The notes beneath the pieces are model-generated. The model was not told where the DNA came from. It did no database searches and worked only from the letters and a program-made list of their open reading frames with translations. The position numbers and the translations under genes were made by a program. Shown here in pieces: positions 22,114-33,989 of a DNA stretch of 64,000 nt (positions within the stretch are counted from its first letter, which is position 1; each line of letters begins with the position of its first letter). The stretch lies in assembly GCA_951230915.1 (NCBI GenBank), contig OX579640.1, positions 15,520,981 to 15,584,980 of the forward strand. Reading direction: 5' to 3'. Source of the stretch: Antitrichia curtipendula (taxonomy: Eukaryota > Streptophyta > Bryopsida > Hypnales > Leucodontaceae).

Positions 22114-24764
22114 AGGCAAAACAATCGGATGGCATCAGCTACCTAATTCCAACATCTATTGGACCCTCCCATTTGCGTCAGTCACCTACTCATTAATCCC
22201 AAAAGGACCATCGTGTTTAGAGACCCAAAACTACTTCAAAATACTTGTCCTCAAAACAAGGTCAAAATCTTCATTTATATTTATTGTTTAACAAAACCAA
22301 ATTGTACGATCTCTTGGTTAAGTTGTTGAAGTACATGCATTGTCCCAAAATTTTAGAGTGAATAGAATTAATCATAAAGGAACCCCCAATTTGAAACAAG
22401 GGTGTCAGAAGAAGGTTTAACTAAGAAAGGTACAAAAAGAACACGACCCCAAACTCCATCGGACCTCAGTTTTGGTGCTCTAGGGAGTTTGGTCCCGTCA
22501 TTTTCCTGAATTTTGATTGGTAATCACGCATTGTTTATACTTCACAACTAACTATAATATCTCCATCGATTGCAAGTTCAATGTGCCTAAACTTCAAAAT
22601 GTAGGCTTTTTTAGTCCTTCCCAAAGGTGAAGTTTTTGTCTTTCAACATTTTTAGGAAAAAACATGTATGTCCAATAACTTGTGAATTTTAGTCAATAAG
22701 TTGAAAAATGGGTTAGAAATATATATTAAAGAATTTAACCAAAATAACTTTCATATTCATTTTTTTTAAATTGTAAAATATAAAGTGTTATTGAATGAAA
22801 GATATAACTAATATGCTAATAACTTTTGGAAAAAATTTAGAATTGTTAATCCCAATACTAAAAATATTTTAGTTAAAATATAATATCCTTCATTTTTATT
22901 TTCATTTAAAAGTTTCAAAATTGAGAGCAAAAGATAATTTCATATATTTTTTATACCTTTGTTGCCTACAAAATAAAACTCCTCATAACTTTTATCTCAT
23001 CATTTGAATTAAATGGTTCAATTTTTTTGAGTAGGTATCAATCTATACAATCTCAATTTGTTAATTTTAATTTTTTTTGGAATATATTTTTTGCCGCCTG
23101 GTTTGACATTGAAATGGAAAAAATTGTTATAACTTTTGCAATATTTATCAGAATGACATGAAACAAAGCTTCACATGTAGATTATAATGAGAAGCATCTA
23201 TCCTAAAAAACTCATGCAAAAATTCAAAGTTATAAATTCAAAATTCAGATGAGAAGCTTCAAATTGAAGTAGAAACTAGATTCAACAAGCTTCATTTCAT
23301 TAGTTGGGCTCAAATTTAGATTAAAAAGCAAGGAAGTAGGAATTGCCAAAATACACTAAAAAGGTTTGTTTCTTATGATCCCTGGCACACACTTTCTCAT
23401 TTTTAGCAAATTCTTGGATATTCCCATGATGTTGTTCTTGTGTGTGTTATGACAAGGAGAATCTCCTCTACCAACCAAAAAAAAATTAAATGAAAAATTG
23501 TTGTACTGCATCCTCTAATTATGTACTAGCATGATCATTAATTTACTTTGCATTAAAAAGGGCTTTCAGGTCCTTCAAGAGTTAAGTCACATTTGGGCTC
23601 CTTAGACATTAACGCTAGAAAGACGGGTTGGTCACCGTGGAAACCATCCTTATGGGTATCACGTGAATCATTTGCTTATTTAAAATAAACCCAAGAGCAT
23701 TCATTGGAGGAGAGGGCAAACTACTCTGCAAGACCTCCCCCCCTTTTTTTCACAAAAAATTCCAAAGATGAACATGTGCACTTCTGTTCTTTATACATAC
23801 ATATGAGGACTCTCTATCATCCATCGGACACTTAGTATCCACGACGTGTTTCTAAGGTTATAAGAGGAGAAGTCAAAACAAACAACTTCACGTGCAAAAC
23901 AGTGTAATATTGACTGTCTCTCCAATTCCCTGGCAAAATCAAGGCACTCCATCTCGCAAGGAAAGCCTGTGTCCCTCCTGGCATGAGTGTAAATGGTGTG
24001 ATGTTTTCAGAATCTGCTTTACGTTTACGAAAATGCCATTCTGCAGATGTCGCACTGACGCAGCGTGAATTGATGGTCAATATTGTGGATACACACGTGT
24101 ATGCCATTGCCAACTATCAACCACAAACACAAAAAAAAAATTCAGGAATTTTTTTCTCGCCAAAATCACGATGGGATGGATGGAATTGAACCAAGACCAT
24201 GAGTACCCAATAAGGTATGCATGCCTATTTATGACAAGCATATTTAATTTCGTGATAGGAAAATCAACAAATTGATTTCTACAAATATTTCCATTTGTAC
24301 ACAAGGAGATTCATGAGTCCCGATTACAACAACACCTAAAATTCAACAATAGTGCATTCTTGTACAATAACAATGGAAATATTTACGTAGTGATAGATGT
24401 CAAGAAATAAATGCGGGACAACCTAATTTCACTATTTAGTACAATTACCTTGAAAAAGCTATTTGTCAACTCACACATTTTTTCAAAGATTAATAAGTTT
24501 GAAAAAGCCATTTGCAAGCAGAATGAAGACATTTCAACAAGAGATTAATTTTTTTGTAAATTTTCCAAAGTTTGTTGTGACTAAATTGGTGAAGTTGTGG
24601 GTAGACCCATATTAAACTACATGTTGACATGTCCCCTCCCCAAGTGCATTGTCATGATGCTTAAAGGTTAGGAAGATTGATGTAATGGGTGGGTGAATGA
24701 CGCAAATGGGAGGTCCCAGCAGATGTTGGAATCGGGTGATGGACAACATTGGGTTGTTCTACCT
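22114..24764. mobile_element. candidate 2.65-kb TA-flanked element with about 90-bp imperfect terminal repeats
   Basis: AGGCAAAACAAT at the left and GTTGTTCTACCT at the right, TA outside both. The next 80 bp also pair (CTCCCATTTGCGTCA against TGACGCAAATGGGAGG; CCAACATCT against AGATGTTGG). The interior contains P1-like sequence (about 22960-23581) and a TTAA-family unit at 23613-23857. No transposase was recognised. Confidence 0.5.
23613..23857 (+). mobile_element. diverged TTAA-flanked unit
   Basis: Begins CGCTAGAAAGACGGG after TTAA (23609-23612), carries GGTCACCGTGGAAACCATCC, and ends near TTCTAAGG followed by TTAT. Related to 6101-6550. Confidence 0.45.
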
Positions 24765-24766
24765 TA

Positions 24767-27700
24767 GATGGGATTTGGGGGGCATGAAAAGTCTTCCTTT
24801 GCTTTACATTTCATTCCTTGTGTTCCCTATTTTCTACACATTCTCCTTCTTGTTCTAACCATTCTCAAACTCTTAGCAATTCACTTTAGAAGCTTCTTGT
24901 GTTCTCAATTTTTGAAATCAAGAGACATCTTATACCATTTTAAAACTGCATTTTGAAGACCTTTCCAACAATGCATTGCATGTTGGATTTGAACGGAAAA
25001 AATTCTCTCCCAATCTGCATTCCAAGTTTTTATGTCAACATTGTGTCAAGGCATCCAGCTGATGTGGCAGTCTCTTGGCCAACTCATCAAGCAATGATGG
25101 GGAACGTCAAGGGAACACAACCAAGACCGTTTCAAGGCATCGCATTCTTTCCAATGCTGAAACTTTCGCGAATGGCAGCAAAATGAAGAAACCTTGAGCT
25201 CACCTGATTTTTTTTCTTCATTAATCTTCTCAAGGAATCAAGAGCTGGTCGAAAGAGAGTGTTTTTCTCTGAATAACTGAAGATCAAACAACAAAATTGA
25301 CCCCCAGATTTTAAAGTTTACATGTCAGTGTTACTGTTGTGCAAACAAACATTCCATTTTTAAAAATCTCTATAACTCTACATGTTCATGAGTTATGAAG
25401 TCACGTATATAAACTTTGTTCATATACAAAGACAGAGATGTAAGCATATTGGTGTTTGTGGTATTCTGGACATAATAATTTACTATATTTTTCAAGTTAA
25501 AATCTTCTTTCTTATTCACAATTTTGGGGGGGGGGGGTCACTTGTCTGAGCTTGCGATTTTTTTTTTTTTTTTTGTAGGTTACCATCATTATGATAGAAT
25601 GAGCAATGCAGGGCCATGAAGAGTGGATGACAGAAAACTTGTATTGTGGAATCTCCAATGTCCCTACATTGCTCAATCCACAATCCACAGGAACCTACCA
25701 CATAACTTAATTATGTGAGAGAGATTGCTTACACTACAGGTTCGTTCGTTCAGATGGTTCCTTCCGTCTCCAGCGCAGGAGTGTGACACCACCTGTCTTC
25801 CAACGCACCTGCAATGGGTCATGTTGTATTGGTAGCTCTTTTGTTGGCAATAGTGATCTGTATGTTCTCCAGCTCCCCTCCCTTCTGGCATTTCCTGTTT
25901 TCTACTTCACATCGCACTCCAGGTGTAGTTAAGTTAGTAATTCCACAATTGAAGTCCCTATCAGATCACAAAAAAAGTCCATCTGCACTAAAGCAAACCA
26001 GAGGCAGCACATGATTGGGTAACGGTAAGAATTCCTTCCTGCCATAAAATCACTTTTCTGAGAAAATTAGCCTGATATTGATTTCCCATATTCAATGATG
26101 CCCCAAAGGAAACTGTAACAGAAGAAAACAATGTACTGTAACATACCTTGACTCTTCAAATGCAGAGTTATACATGAAAAATCCCATTTGCTGCTGATAT
26201 AGAATATTGATCATGACCAAAGTGTTTCAATTCCGCCCATGATCTTGTGCTGTTTGGGCTCAAGTGCAATGTGTCCTTGATAGGGACATGGCAACTACTC
26301 TTCACTCACCTATGTGTCCAGGCCATGTGAAGAACTCTTAACTTTATGTTCCACTGGGTTGACGGTACATCGCTCAAAACCCCTGGAGTACACATTGCAA
26401 GTGCAGTTCTACAGCTGGAAATTAGCACACCAGAAAGCCCCGGGTACGGCGAAACTGTGATCCAATTCAGTTCTTTGAGAGTTGCTCACATAATCTGAAT
26501 CAGCTGCTGATTGTTGTCTGCCTGCATATCCCCTATTTTGAGCAATCAGCATAATCAGATTTTGCATGCTAAGATTTGCTTCAGATCATATTTAGGATTC
26601 GAGCCATTAGAATTATCTCTAGTATTTAGTTGGTTTCACACACCAATTAATCAGGCTATCTTCACCAGATTATCTGAGGGCTTTGTGATGCTGTCTCCCT
26701 TACATGGCACGAGTTAGGTGAACTCTCTTTCTCTACAAGGTTGGTTTCTTGAAATCAACAGTTTTAACATAACCTTATTTTCACTCTAATTGCGAAATCA
26801 TGAATTTTGTAAACTCTTCAACCAATTCTCCACCTGTGAATAACCTTTTAGTTTTTTCCACAGTCTATGAGGAAAGAGGGTGATTGGTTCACAGAACTTC
26901 AATGAGACCATACAATAAGTGTTTCTTCTCACCTGATCAACCATGGGTGAAACCCATCATTGTGAGAAGTAGGAAGAGATAATCTCATTCACAAGAGATT
27001 CTTGCAATACGTTACTCCACAGGAAATACACGGAACACGGCTTACTGTTAGTAGCACTCCTGGGGGATATCCGTTGGATAAATTGAAAACGAGGAAGTTA
27101 CGTAAGTCACCTCGCCAAAATTTCAAACGTCGCTGGAAATCCTCAACAGGGTCTACCTGGACATGCACAGTTTCGAAGAATTATCAGTACCAGTAATGGA
27201 TAATGACCAAGCATTGCTAGCTATGGTGCGTCTAAAAGTGATCCAAACTTCCAATCATTAGAGTTGAAAGAGTCTAAATCAATCCTCTTGAAAGAAACAA
27301 TGTTATACACGTTTTCTTCTCTTTCTAGAGATTAAAAGGTACGTATAAAAGGTGCCTCTGGAAGGTACTTCTAGACACCCAGAAGAGCCACTGAGAGCAT
27401 CTCACAATACCTTCACTTTTCTCGTGAGTGGTACGTATATTGTCACTGCACCTAACAGTCCTTGCCACAGCAATTGCGGCACAAAGAGGGTGTAATGGAA
27501 GTACAGAGCATCACATCTTTGCCAACAATGTACAAGACTTCTTCATTAATCGAGAACATAGCTTCATTATCAGGTTCTCAATCACCGCGTCAGACTCAAC
27601 ACAACGGGAGGTAAGCTTCGAATAGGACTGAACAACCTCAGATTAACAACTCTGATTGCTCTCGGTAACATTTTAGCGCAATTACAGGATTGACATACTG

Positions 27701-28100
27701 CAATCCCCTGCCCCTTGCTTCTGCAGCAGGTTAACAAGAGAATTTACATCCAACAGGTCGTCCTAATATACGATTCCCGAGAATAGCAATGATTTGAGCA
27801 ACGAGAAAAATGATTTGCACATGATTAAACCACCTTGGAAAATTGGAATTTCTAGGCTTTGGAGATCATCGGCTTGATGCCACTCTCCACTCCGTTCGTG
27901 TGTACTCGACTTCAAAGAGAGAAAATTCAAAGATTAGACTGACGCAATGGGTCCATTCTATTCGTTGGTGACTGAATTTGAAAGAGATTTGTCCTATACG
28001 AGCCCCCTAGACTTGACAGAGATTGTCTAAAGTAGAATTGCCACCACTTTCGACAATCTCTTTGAAATTCAGAGGCTCGCATAGGAACTTAAGGACAAAA
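24767..28100. other. 3.3-kb intergenic DNA of mixed composition
   Basis: Composition is closer to gene-bearing DNA than the preceding desert, but no conserved protein could be recognised in any frame. Poly(G) and poly(T) runs lie at 25525-25538 and 25557-25575. An unrecognised non-coding transcript or dead gene is possible. Confidence 0.4.
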
Positions 28101-28453
28101 TTAGGGTTTAGGATTCTCTCTCGCCTACCGAATTGCCAAGATTCCGAAGTCAAATCTGCGGCGCGACTGATCCCCAAATTCCTCCGTTAGAAAAATTCTT
28201 CCAAACTGTTTCGATTCCTGAGCTTCCTCTGTACACAAATTCTTGGATTTTCACTTTGAAAGCCGATCCCAGCAATCAAAAAATGGGTCTTTCCGTGGCA
28301 TTATTCTACTCCAGTACCTTACATTTTGCTGAAAATCTTCCAGATTCAAGGGCACAACGAAAGGCGACAGAAATCCTTGACTGAATTCCCGTTGAAATCG
28401 TGAAGAATTCCTCCTTCGTCCTTCAAGCGAGCCCCCACGATGCTAAACCCTAA
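28101..28453. promoter_or_regulatory. GC-richer block bounded by telo-box motifs
   Basis: TTAGGGTTT at 28101-28109 and AAACCCTAA at 28445-28453 bracket a block that is richer in GC than its surroundings and contains an 83-codon + frame (28133-28384) with no recognised homology. The look is that of a plant promoter or 5' leader, but no downstream coding exon could be recognised on either strand. Confidence 0.3.
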
Positions 28454-29719
28454 ATTACTCATCTCGCCGACACAAAACTCCCAAATCACTTGCAGTTGGT
28501 GTCAAATTGCAAAGTCATTATTTACTTGTGGTGCTAAGATTCTGAGAAAGTAGACTTTTGGGAAATTTTGTTAATGTATCTAAGTATATAGAAAAAATTG
28601 GATGAAATCAACAATTTTTAATCATCCAAAATAATGAATGTGCCTAAAATGTAATTTCTTTTCTAGATATTGATGAATGTAAAAATATATGGCTTCATCA
28701 AAATATAGATGGTTGATTTTCTCAAGAAGGTTCACAAAAAAAAGCTTGTTGGTACCATCAGGTTACATTGATTTTTTTTCTAAATTTTGTTGCTAAAAGT
28801 GATCTTAAAAGCAAATATTTTGAAGCCAATATTTTTTATGATATTCATTTTTTTGAAAGGCTTTTAAAACTTAAGTCTTCTCCAATTTCTACAAATATGT
28901 AACGTGAAAATATAAATTTAAGGTAATTTTAGACAATTTCAAACAATTTAGGTATCAAGTGATTCTATGTAGTATTCTAGAATATGAAGGTTGGTCTATC
29001 TTGTCTATAGTGGCACTCTAAATAGAACAAAATTATCTACGATGCTATAGGATTGAAAAAAATAACTTAATTAAGAGTTTCTAAATGGTTTGCAATAGTG
29101 GCAATGAATGTATGATAAATAGATCCATCCCTTCAAATTTCAAGAATACTGGCTCTAATTTCAACACTTGAATGTCAAAATAATTGATTTTTTTGGGTCA
29201 TCTTGGATCTTTCACAAGTCTTAAACAATGTAGAAATTATGTAATGCAAAATACTCAAGTTATGTCTAGGGATTCATTGCGCCTATACAAAAAGTTGTTG
29301 TAAAAAAACTTAGATGCATATGAAAGGCATTCCCAACACCTACACTATTTATTGAGTATTTAAATTAGTGTAAGCTGACATATTATTGTATAGTAGTATT
29401 CCCATACTTTATTTATTTTTCAGTGATACTAATTTTTCTTCCCAAAAAATTTCAATTGAATACCTTCTTAGAAATACTCTTGAAAATATTCTTGACAAAA
29501 ATGAAAAATGAAATCTCTTGGCTTGGTAGGTTTTTGGTATTTTTTCTTTTATTCACTTTGGAATACAATCCTCAGTTTAAAAAAAATTAAGTAATGCTCT
29601 TGAGATTATTTTGCAGTGAAACTTTGAAAATCCTCTTGAAAATACACGGTGAAAAGCCCCCAATACGGAAAATCGACACCCTTCACCCGCGTATAGGGGT
29701 TGACGGACCCTATGACCCC
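28454..29719. other. AT-rich intergenic DNA before RPS26
   Basis: No gene or defined repeat recognised. Confidence 0.5.
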
Positions 29720-29728
29720 AAACCCTAA
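29720..29728 (+). promoter_or_regulatory. telo-box AAACCCTAA upstream of RPS26
   Basis: An exact AAACCCTAA, the telo-box known from promoters of plant translation-machinery genes, lies 218 bp before the RPS26 ATG. The position fits a core promoter or 5' leader. The assignment to RPS26 is inferred from position only. Confidence 0.6.
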
Positions 29729-29945
29729 AAAAACATCGACACGGAGAAGGGATCCGTAAGCACCCTCATCCAACGGTTCCAGATGTCCCAGAAGTTCCCA
29801 TCGACGGCTGAGAACCAATCCGGGAATCGCCATTACAGCAAGCAAAGACTCCAGCACCCTGTCTCGCTCGCTCTTTTTGCTCGCTTCCTCTGCGTCCCGT
29901 GTCCTGCCGCGCTTTCCTTCGCGAGCGTCGTCCAAGTTTCGCAAC

Positions 29946-30989
29946 ATGGTGCGTTAGTTTCATCCTCGTGGATTCCTGGTTTTAACCAAAAGTACTTCGG
30001 TTGTGGTCCCAAATCATGGCATACCGGTAATCTTCGGTTTGGTTTAGGGTTTCGAGCTCTAGGGTTTTGGATATGTTGGTGATAGTTCTTGTGCTGGATG
30101 TGATCTTGTTCTGCAGACTGTCAAGAGGCGCAGTGGAGGTCGCAACAAGCATGGTCGTGGCCATGTGAACCCTATTCGGTGCTCCAATTGTGGGCGTTGC
30201 GTCCCCAAGGTAATTGAGCATTTGAGTTTGACACCTGGGATTCTGCAAATGTGGTAATTTATCAATGAGGGTTTACGGTTGACGAAACCTGGGAAGAAGT
30301 ATTGTCGTAAATAGGGTGTAGGGTTGCTGATATTTTGGGAGTTGGAACTCATCAGGACAAGGCTGTGAAGCGTTTTTTGGTGCGCAACATCGTCGAGCAG
30401 GCTGCTGTTCGTGATGTGCAAGAGGCCTGTGTCTACGATGGTACATTTTCTCTTCCTTCCGTTGAAATTGATATGGTCTTGAATTGGATACGATTTGACG
30501 ATCTTTTAGGGTTAGTAGCTCGATTGGAGCTTGCTTCGGTACGATGCAGGTATCGGTTGGCATGATTTGTAAACCATCTTTTCCTTCTCGTCACAGGGTA
30601 TGTGCTACCCAAGTTGTACGCCAAGATGCAATACTGCATCTCTTGCGCTATCCACTCTCACGTTGTGCGCGTTCGCTCACGTGAGGCACGTAGGATTCGT
30701 GAGCCACCCCAGAGATTCCGCCGCAAGGTCAGTTATACTCAAGTCTCTTTTCTTGTATGTTGTGGCTTCCCTCGCATATCTGTGTCTGAAGAGCGCCTTT
30801 ACTTTCAATGTATAGCTACAATGAGCAATCTAGGCAGTGCATGTGCTTCAGGTTGTAGCAGACTGTTGGGTTCTGCTCACCTTGAGATTTTACTGATGGT
30901 GAATTTTTGGCTTCGAGCAGGAGGATGGTCCCCCACGCGTTCCAGGTGCCCCAGGTGCCCGCCCTGCGGGCAACCAGGCCAAGCCTTGA
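29946..30989 (+). CDS. RPS26: 40S ribosomal protein S26 (eS26), five exons
   Basis: Cytosolic small-subunit ribosomal protein that sits at the mRNA exit region of the 40S. Joined exons: 29946-29948 (the ATG alone), 30117-30209, 30356-30440, 30597-30727, 30921-30989; all introns are GT-AG. The product is 126 aa, within the family's usual range. It shows the basic start [16 protein letters not shown], the zinc-ribbon cysteines C23, C26, C74 and C77 (CSNC and CISC), the conserved core [18 protein letters not shown] (residues 39-56), and a Pro/Gly/Ala-rich tail. The start is fixed by homology: exon 2 is in frame only with the isolated ATG of exon 1. A telo-box lies about 220 bp upstream, as is usual for plant ribosomal-protein promoters. 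Intron 1 contains TTTAGGG-like tracts. No broken residue is seen, so this looks like a functional copy. Confidence 0.97.
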
Positions 30990-31639
30990 AAAGTTCACAT
31001 GAGTGCTTAGTCTGAATGAGAATATCAGACTGTTGAAGGAGAGGAACAAGTAATAGGCTTCTGAGCATTCAGTTGGGTGCTGTCAACTTATCGCTTTGGC
31101 GGCATTGATCTAATATGAGCACATCTCTTTGATCGCTATTGTGTCATCATATAATGCCAATTCTTTTCACCTTCATGCTTCGAATGTATGGGTCATGATA
31201 AGAGTATCTTTCTTAAGCATCGGCTTATTTGTGGTAGCTGGCTGCAGTAGACTGTCTCTGAGACTGATTGCTGTCCCTGTTGCTCATCTTGTATGAGGGG
31301 CAGGGAGTTACACATAGGATGAGTTGATAGGTCTGATGAGGCCATTATACTGATTAACTGAAATTTTAATTTCAAGTGATAATAATTTCAATTAGATCAA
31401 CTACCAGTCCTAGTTTTACCGATTAAGGTTTTAGTGTTTTTGTATGTGCAACGGGAGTAAGTGTAAGTTGGTTGTATCGTAGATGAATAATGAGATTCCT
31501 TCGGTTCTCCGTGACCCTTGGCCACCCTAGAATCGCTTGCTGACTGAGGCCCGGTTTACACTTCGGGGTGGGGATTGAAGGTTGGCATGAACTCTCACAG
31601 TTTGAACTGACAGCATCACTCAATTCCTCCAATATACTA

Positions 31640-31713
31640 GGGCCAGGCCGGAATTACAACTCATCCTATGTGTTGTAATTCCGGCTTTACGTTGGTGCCA
31701 AACCTTCTGGCCC
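31640..31713. repeat. 74-bp hairpin element downstream of RPS26
   Basis: GGGCCAG and CTGGCCC ends with TA on both sides; inside, GCCGGAATTACAAC and GTTGTAATTCCGGC form a 14-bp perfect stem over an 11-base loop. Confidence 0.65.
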
Positions 31714-31715
31714 TA

Positions 31716-31747
31716 AGGCAGAAGTAGAAGTAGAAGTAGAAGTAGGA
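31716..31747 (+). repeat. (GAAGTA)n microsatellite
   Basis: Four copies of GAAGTA run into the terminal repeat of the next element and have replaced its first bases. Confidence 0.8.
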
Positions 31748-32149
31748 GGCTCTGAAATGGACCAGGTATTAAGAACGGACCCTATAAATGGCTGTGAAAT
31801 GGGCAGGAGTTGGTTCTAAAATTGACATGTATAGTCATTGAATGAATCAAGGATAAAAACATTATCAATTGCAAGAGTCAATCATTCGCTTTGCTTTCCC
31901 CATCTTCCTTTAGAATTGCAAGTGAACCATTTATAAAAGACTTAGGGTCACAGATAGGGGCCTATGATCCAACTCGTTTGAAAATTCGTAAGTAAATCAA
32001 AAATGCTTGAAAAAATACGAAACCACTTGGGTTAGATTCCTCATCAATTTCTCTTTGTCTGAAAAATGAGCTAAAATTATTCCCGTCCAATGAAATACAT
32101 GAAAAAGGTGGATCAGACCTTAGATATGCCATTTCTGAGCCTCCTACCT
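31740..32149 (-). mobile_element. class 2 element, about 410 bp
   Basis: Left end GTAGGAGGCTCTGAAATGG, right end TTTCTGAGCCTCCTACCT followed by TA (32150-32151). Internal GAAACCACTTGGGTTAGATT relates it to the 290-bp family; it is longer by an internal expansion. Confidence 0.7.
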
Positions 32150-32159
32150 TAAGGCAGAA

Positions 32160-32819
32160 GTTGGGTTGAGGTTTTGGGTGACCCAAAGTCCCATCTGGGG
32201 TTGAATTGGGTTGGATTGTTGGATCATGAACATCTCTACTGTCAATCAATGAAAGTCATTATTTTAAACTTTGACCTTCATAAATTTTGTATATGGTATT
32301 CAATCCCGAAGCGCTCAAACGATCATTTTCTGTTCGCTGCCTGATGCTGCCCGACTTCGGGCAGAATTTTCTGGCAAAAATAACTTTTTTTCAATTTTTA
32401 TTTTATTTTATTTTCCGAAAGATTGGATTGTCTAGCAATATTTATATTCAAAACTAAGATCGCTACGGTCAAATAAAATCATAAGAGAAGTAGCACAAAG
32501 TGTTCAGAATTGGCTAGATCTTACGCATTTTTTCACAAATCAAAAGAAATTGCAATTTTGACCAATAAAAAAAAAATTCCAATCCTAAAGGTAGAAATCG
32601 TATTTTTGGTGAATGTTTGAAGTTATATCTTTAAAATTCGTTTGAAGAGAATCTATAAAGAATTTCATAATTTTCACCTTACAGATACTTTCTACTTTTC
32701 ATACTTCACATTACCTTCTTTGATGCAAACTTCAAAAAAGTTATAGAACTTATATTTTACAACACATTTGTGTTTTGTCCAAACCCCTCGGGCTTAAATG
32801 CTTTGTTCTTTGAACCTCC
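32160..32819. other. AT-rich intergenic DNA
   Basis: Nothing recognised beyond poly(A) runs. Confidence 0.5.
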
Positions 32820-32860
32820 TTTTGGGTGCATTGTGACAAAATGTCACAATGCACCCAAAA
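32820..32860. repeat. perfect 19-bp stem-loop
   Basis: TTTGGGTGCATTGTGACA, a 3-base AAA loop, and its exact complement. A remnant foldback element; there is no U-run to make it a terminator. Confidence 0.8.
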
Positions 32861-33009
32861 TCCAATTTTTAAAATTTATTCTTAGGTAACCCCCCAGAAT
32901 TTTTTGAAATTAATTTTTAAAATTTAAAATTTTCATACCCTCCTCTTTCCCCCTACCCTCTTGTAATTTTTAGAAAGGAATGCGATTGACAAACAATATG
33001 GGATAAACA

Positions 33010-33165
33010 ACATCCTATATCTTGTATCCATATCTGTATTTGTATCCAGTATTATATCGTATTTGTATCTGTATTCACACTCATTATTTACTATGTAATC
33101 ATATACAATATTATATCCGTACCCAATATTCATTTTGGTATCCGTATCCGTATTGATATTTGGGC
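33010..33165 (+). repeat. degenerate hexamer satellite (TATCCG/TGTATC)
   Basis: Runs of TATCC, TGTAT and CGTAT alternate over about 155 bp (TGTATCCATATCTGTATTTG; GGTATCCGTATCCGTATTG). Confidence 0.7.
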
Positions 33166-33572
33166 GGCTCAAGTTAAATCTCACAAAATCAACGGCTTGT
33201 GATTTTCTGAGAAATCAACAGCAATTTCGAAGGTAAACATTCTTAAAAAAACAAACAATCAATGGCCTTTAATTTTTTTGAGGAAGGGGGGGGGGCAACT
33301 AATACAAACCAAAGGTAATAACCTCTTTTCACTGGATTGAACCTCCTTTCCCTTGTCAATAAGAAAATTTGGAAATTTGACTAGTTTAAAAATAATACTT
33401 AAGTATAGTATGAAGCACAATTTAAAAGTTAATAAAATGTATCAACAATTTTGACCTTTGGATAAAGGCTTGTTGCAGTTTATACCTGCTTGAGCAACCT
33501 ATTGGTAAGTAGGTTGATTTCAAGAGATCATAATCTTTTAGTTTTAGAGAATGAAAGGAAGAAGCGGATATA

Positions 33573-33987
33573 TGGTAGAATCACCCATTCCCAACCAAGG
33601 ATCCATACTCAACTTGTAGAATGCATCTATTTGCAATTGAGGTTGGAACAAATTTTCAACCAGAGTTTGGAATGTTTCTTTTCCTCCTTTTCAAGGTCAG
33701 GACTAATAAAATTATGACATTTGTCCCAAAGTAGTGAACAAGAAAGTAGGAAGTAGTGAGTGAGAAAGTAGTTCTTAAATGATTGAAATTGGAAGAGTCT
33801 ATACTTTGGGTATACGTTTAGGCCAATTTTGACTTCTAAAATTCATAATAATTTCAAGTCAATTTTTAAAAAAATTGCAATTTTCATGATTTTTATCTTC
33901 CTATTTAGTAGAAAATTTACATTGCCTTCTACAACTCCAGAACATGTGCGGAATTGCTTAAGTGGTCAACTATAGATGATTCTTCTA
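33573..33987 (+). mobile_element. element Q, second copy
   Basis: TGGTAGAATCACCCATTCCC at the left; the right end is decayed (GATGATTCTTCTATAG). Colinear with 42895-43333 and lacking the 5113-type insertion at 33800-33801. Confidence 0.7.
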
Positions 33988-33989
33988 TA

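Noticed and set aside
1..28000. possible LTR retrotransposon in the gene desert
   Set aside because: No pair of long direct repeats, primer-binding site, gag or pol frame could be recognised; what structure exists is of the inverted-repeat DNA-transposon type.
30059..30421. antisense frames over RPS26
   Set aside because: Overlap exons and introns of a certain gene on the other strand; no domain.
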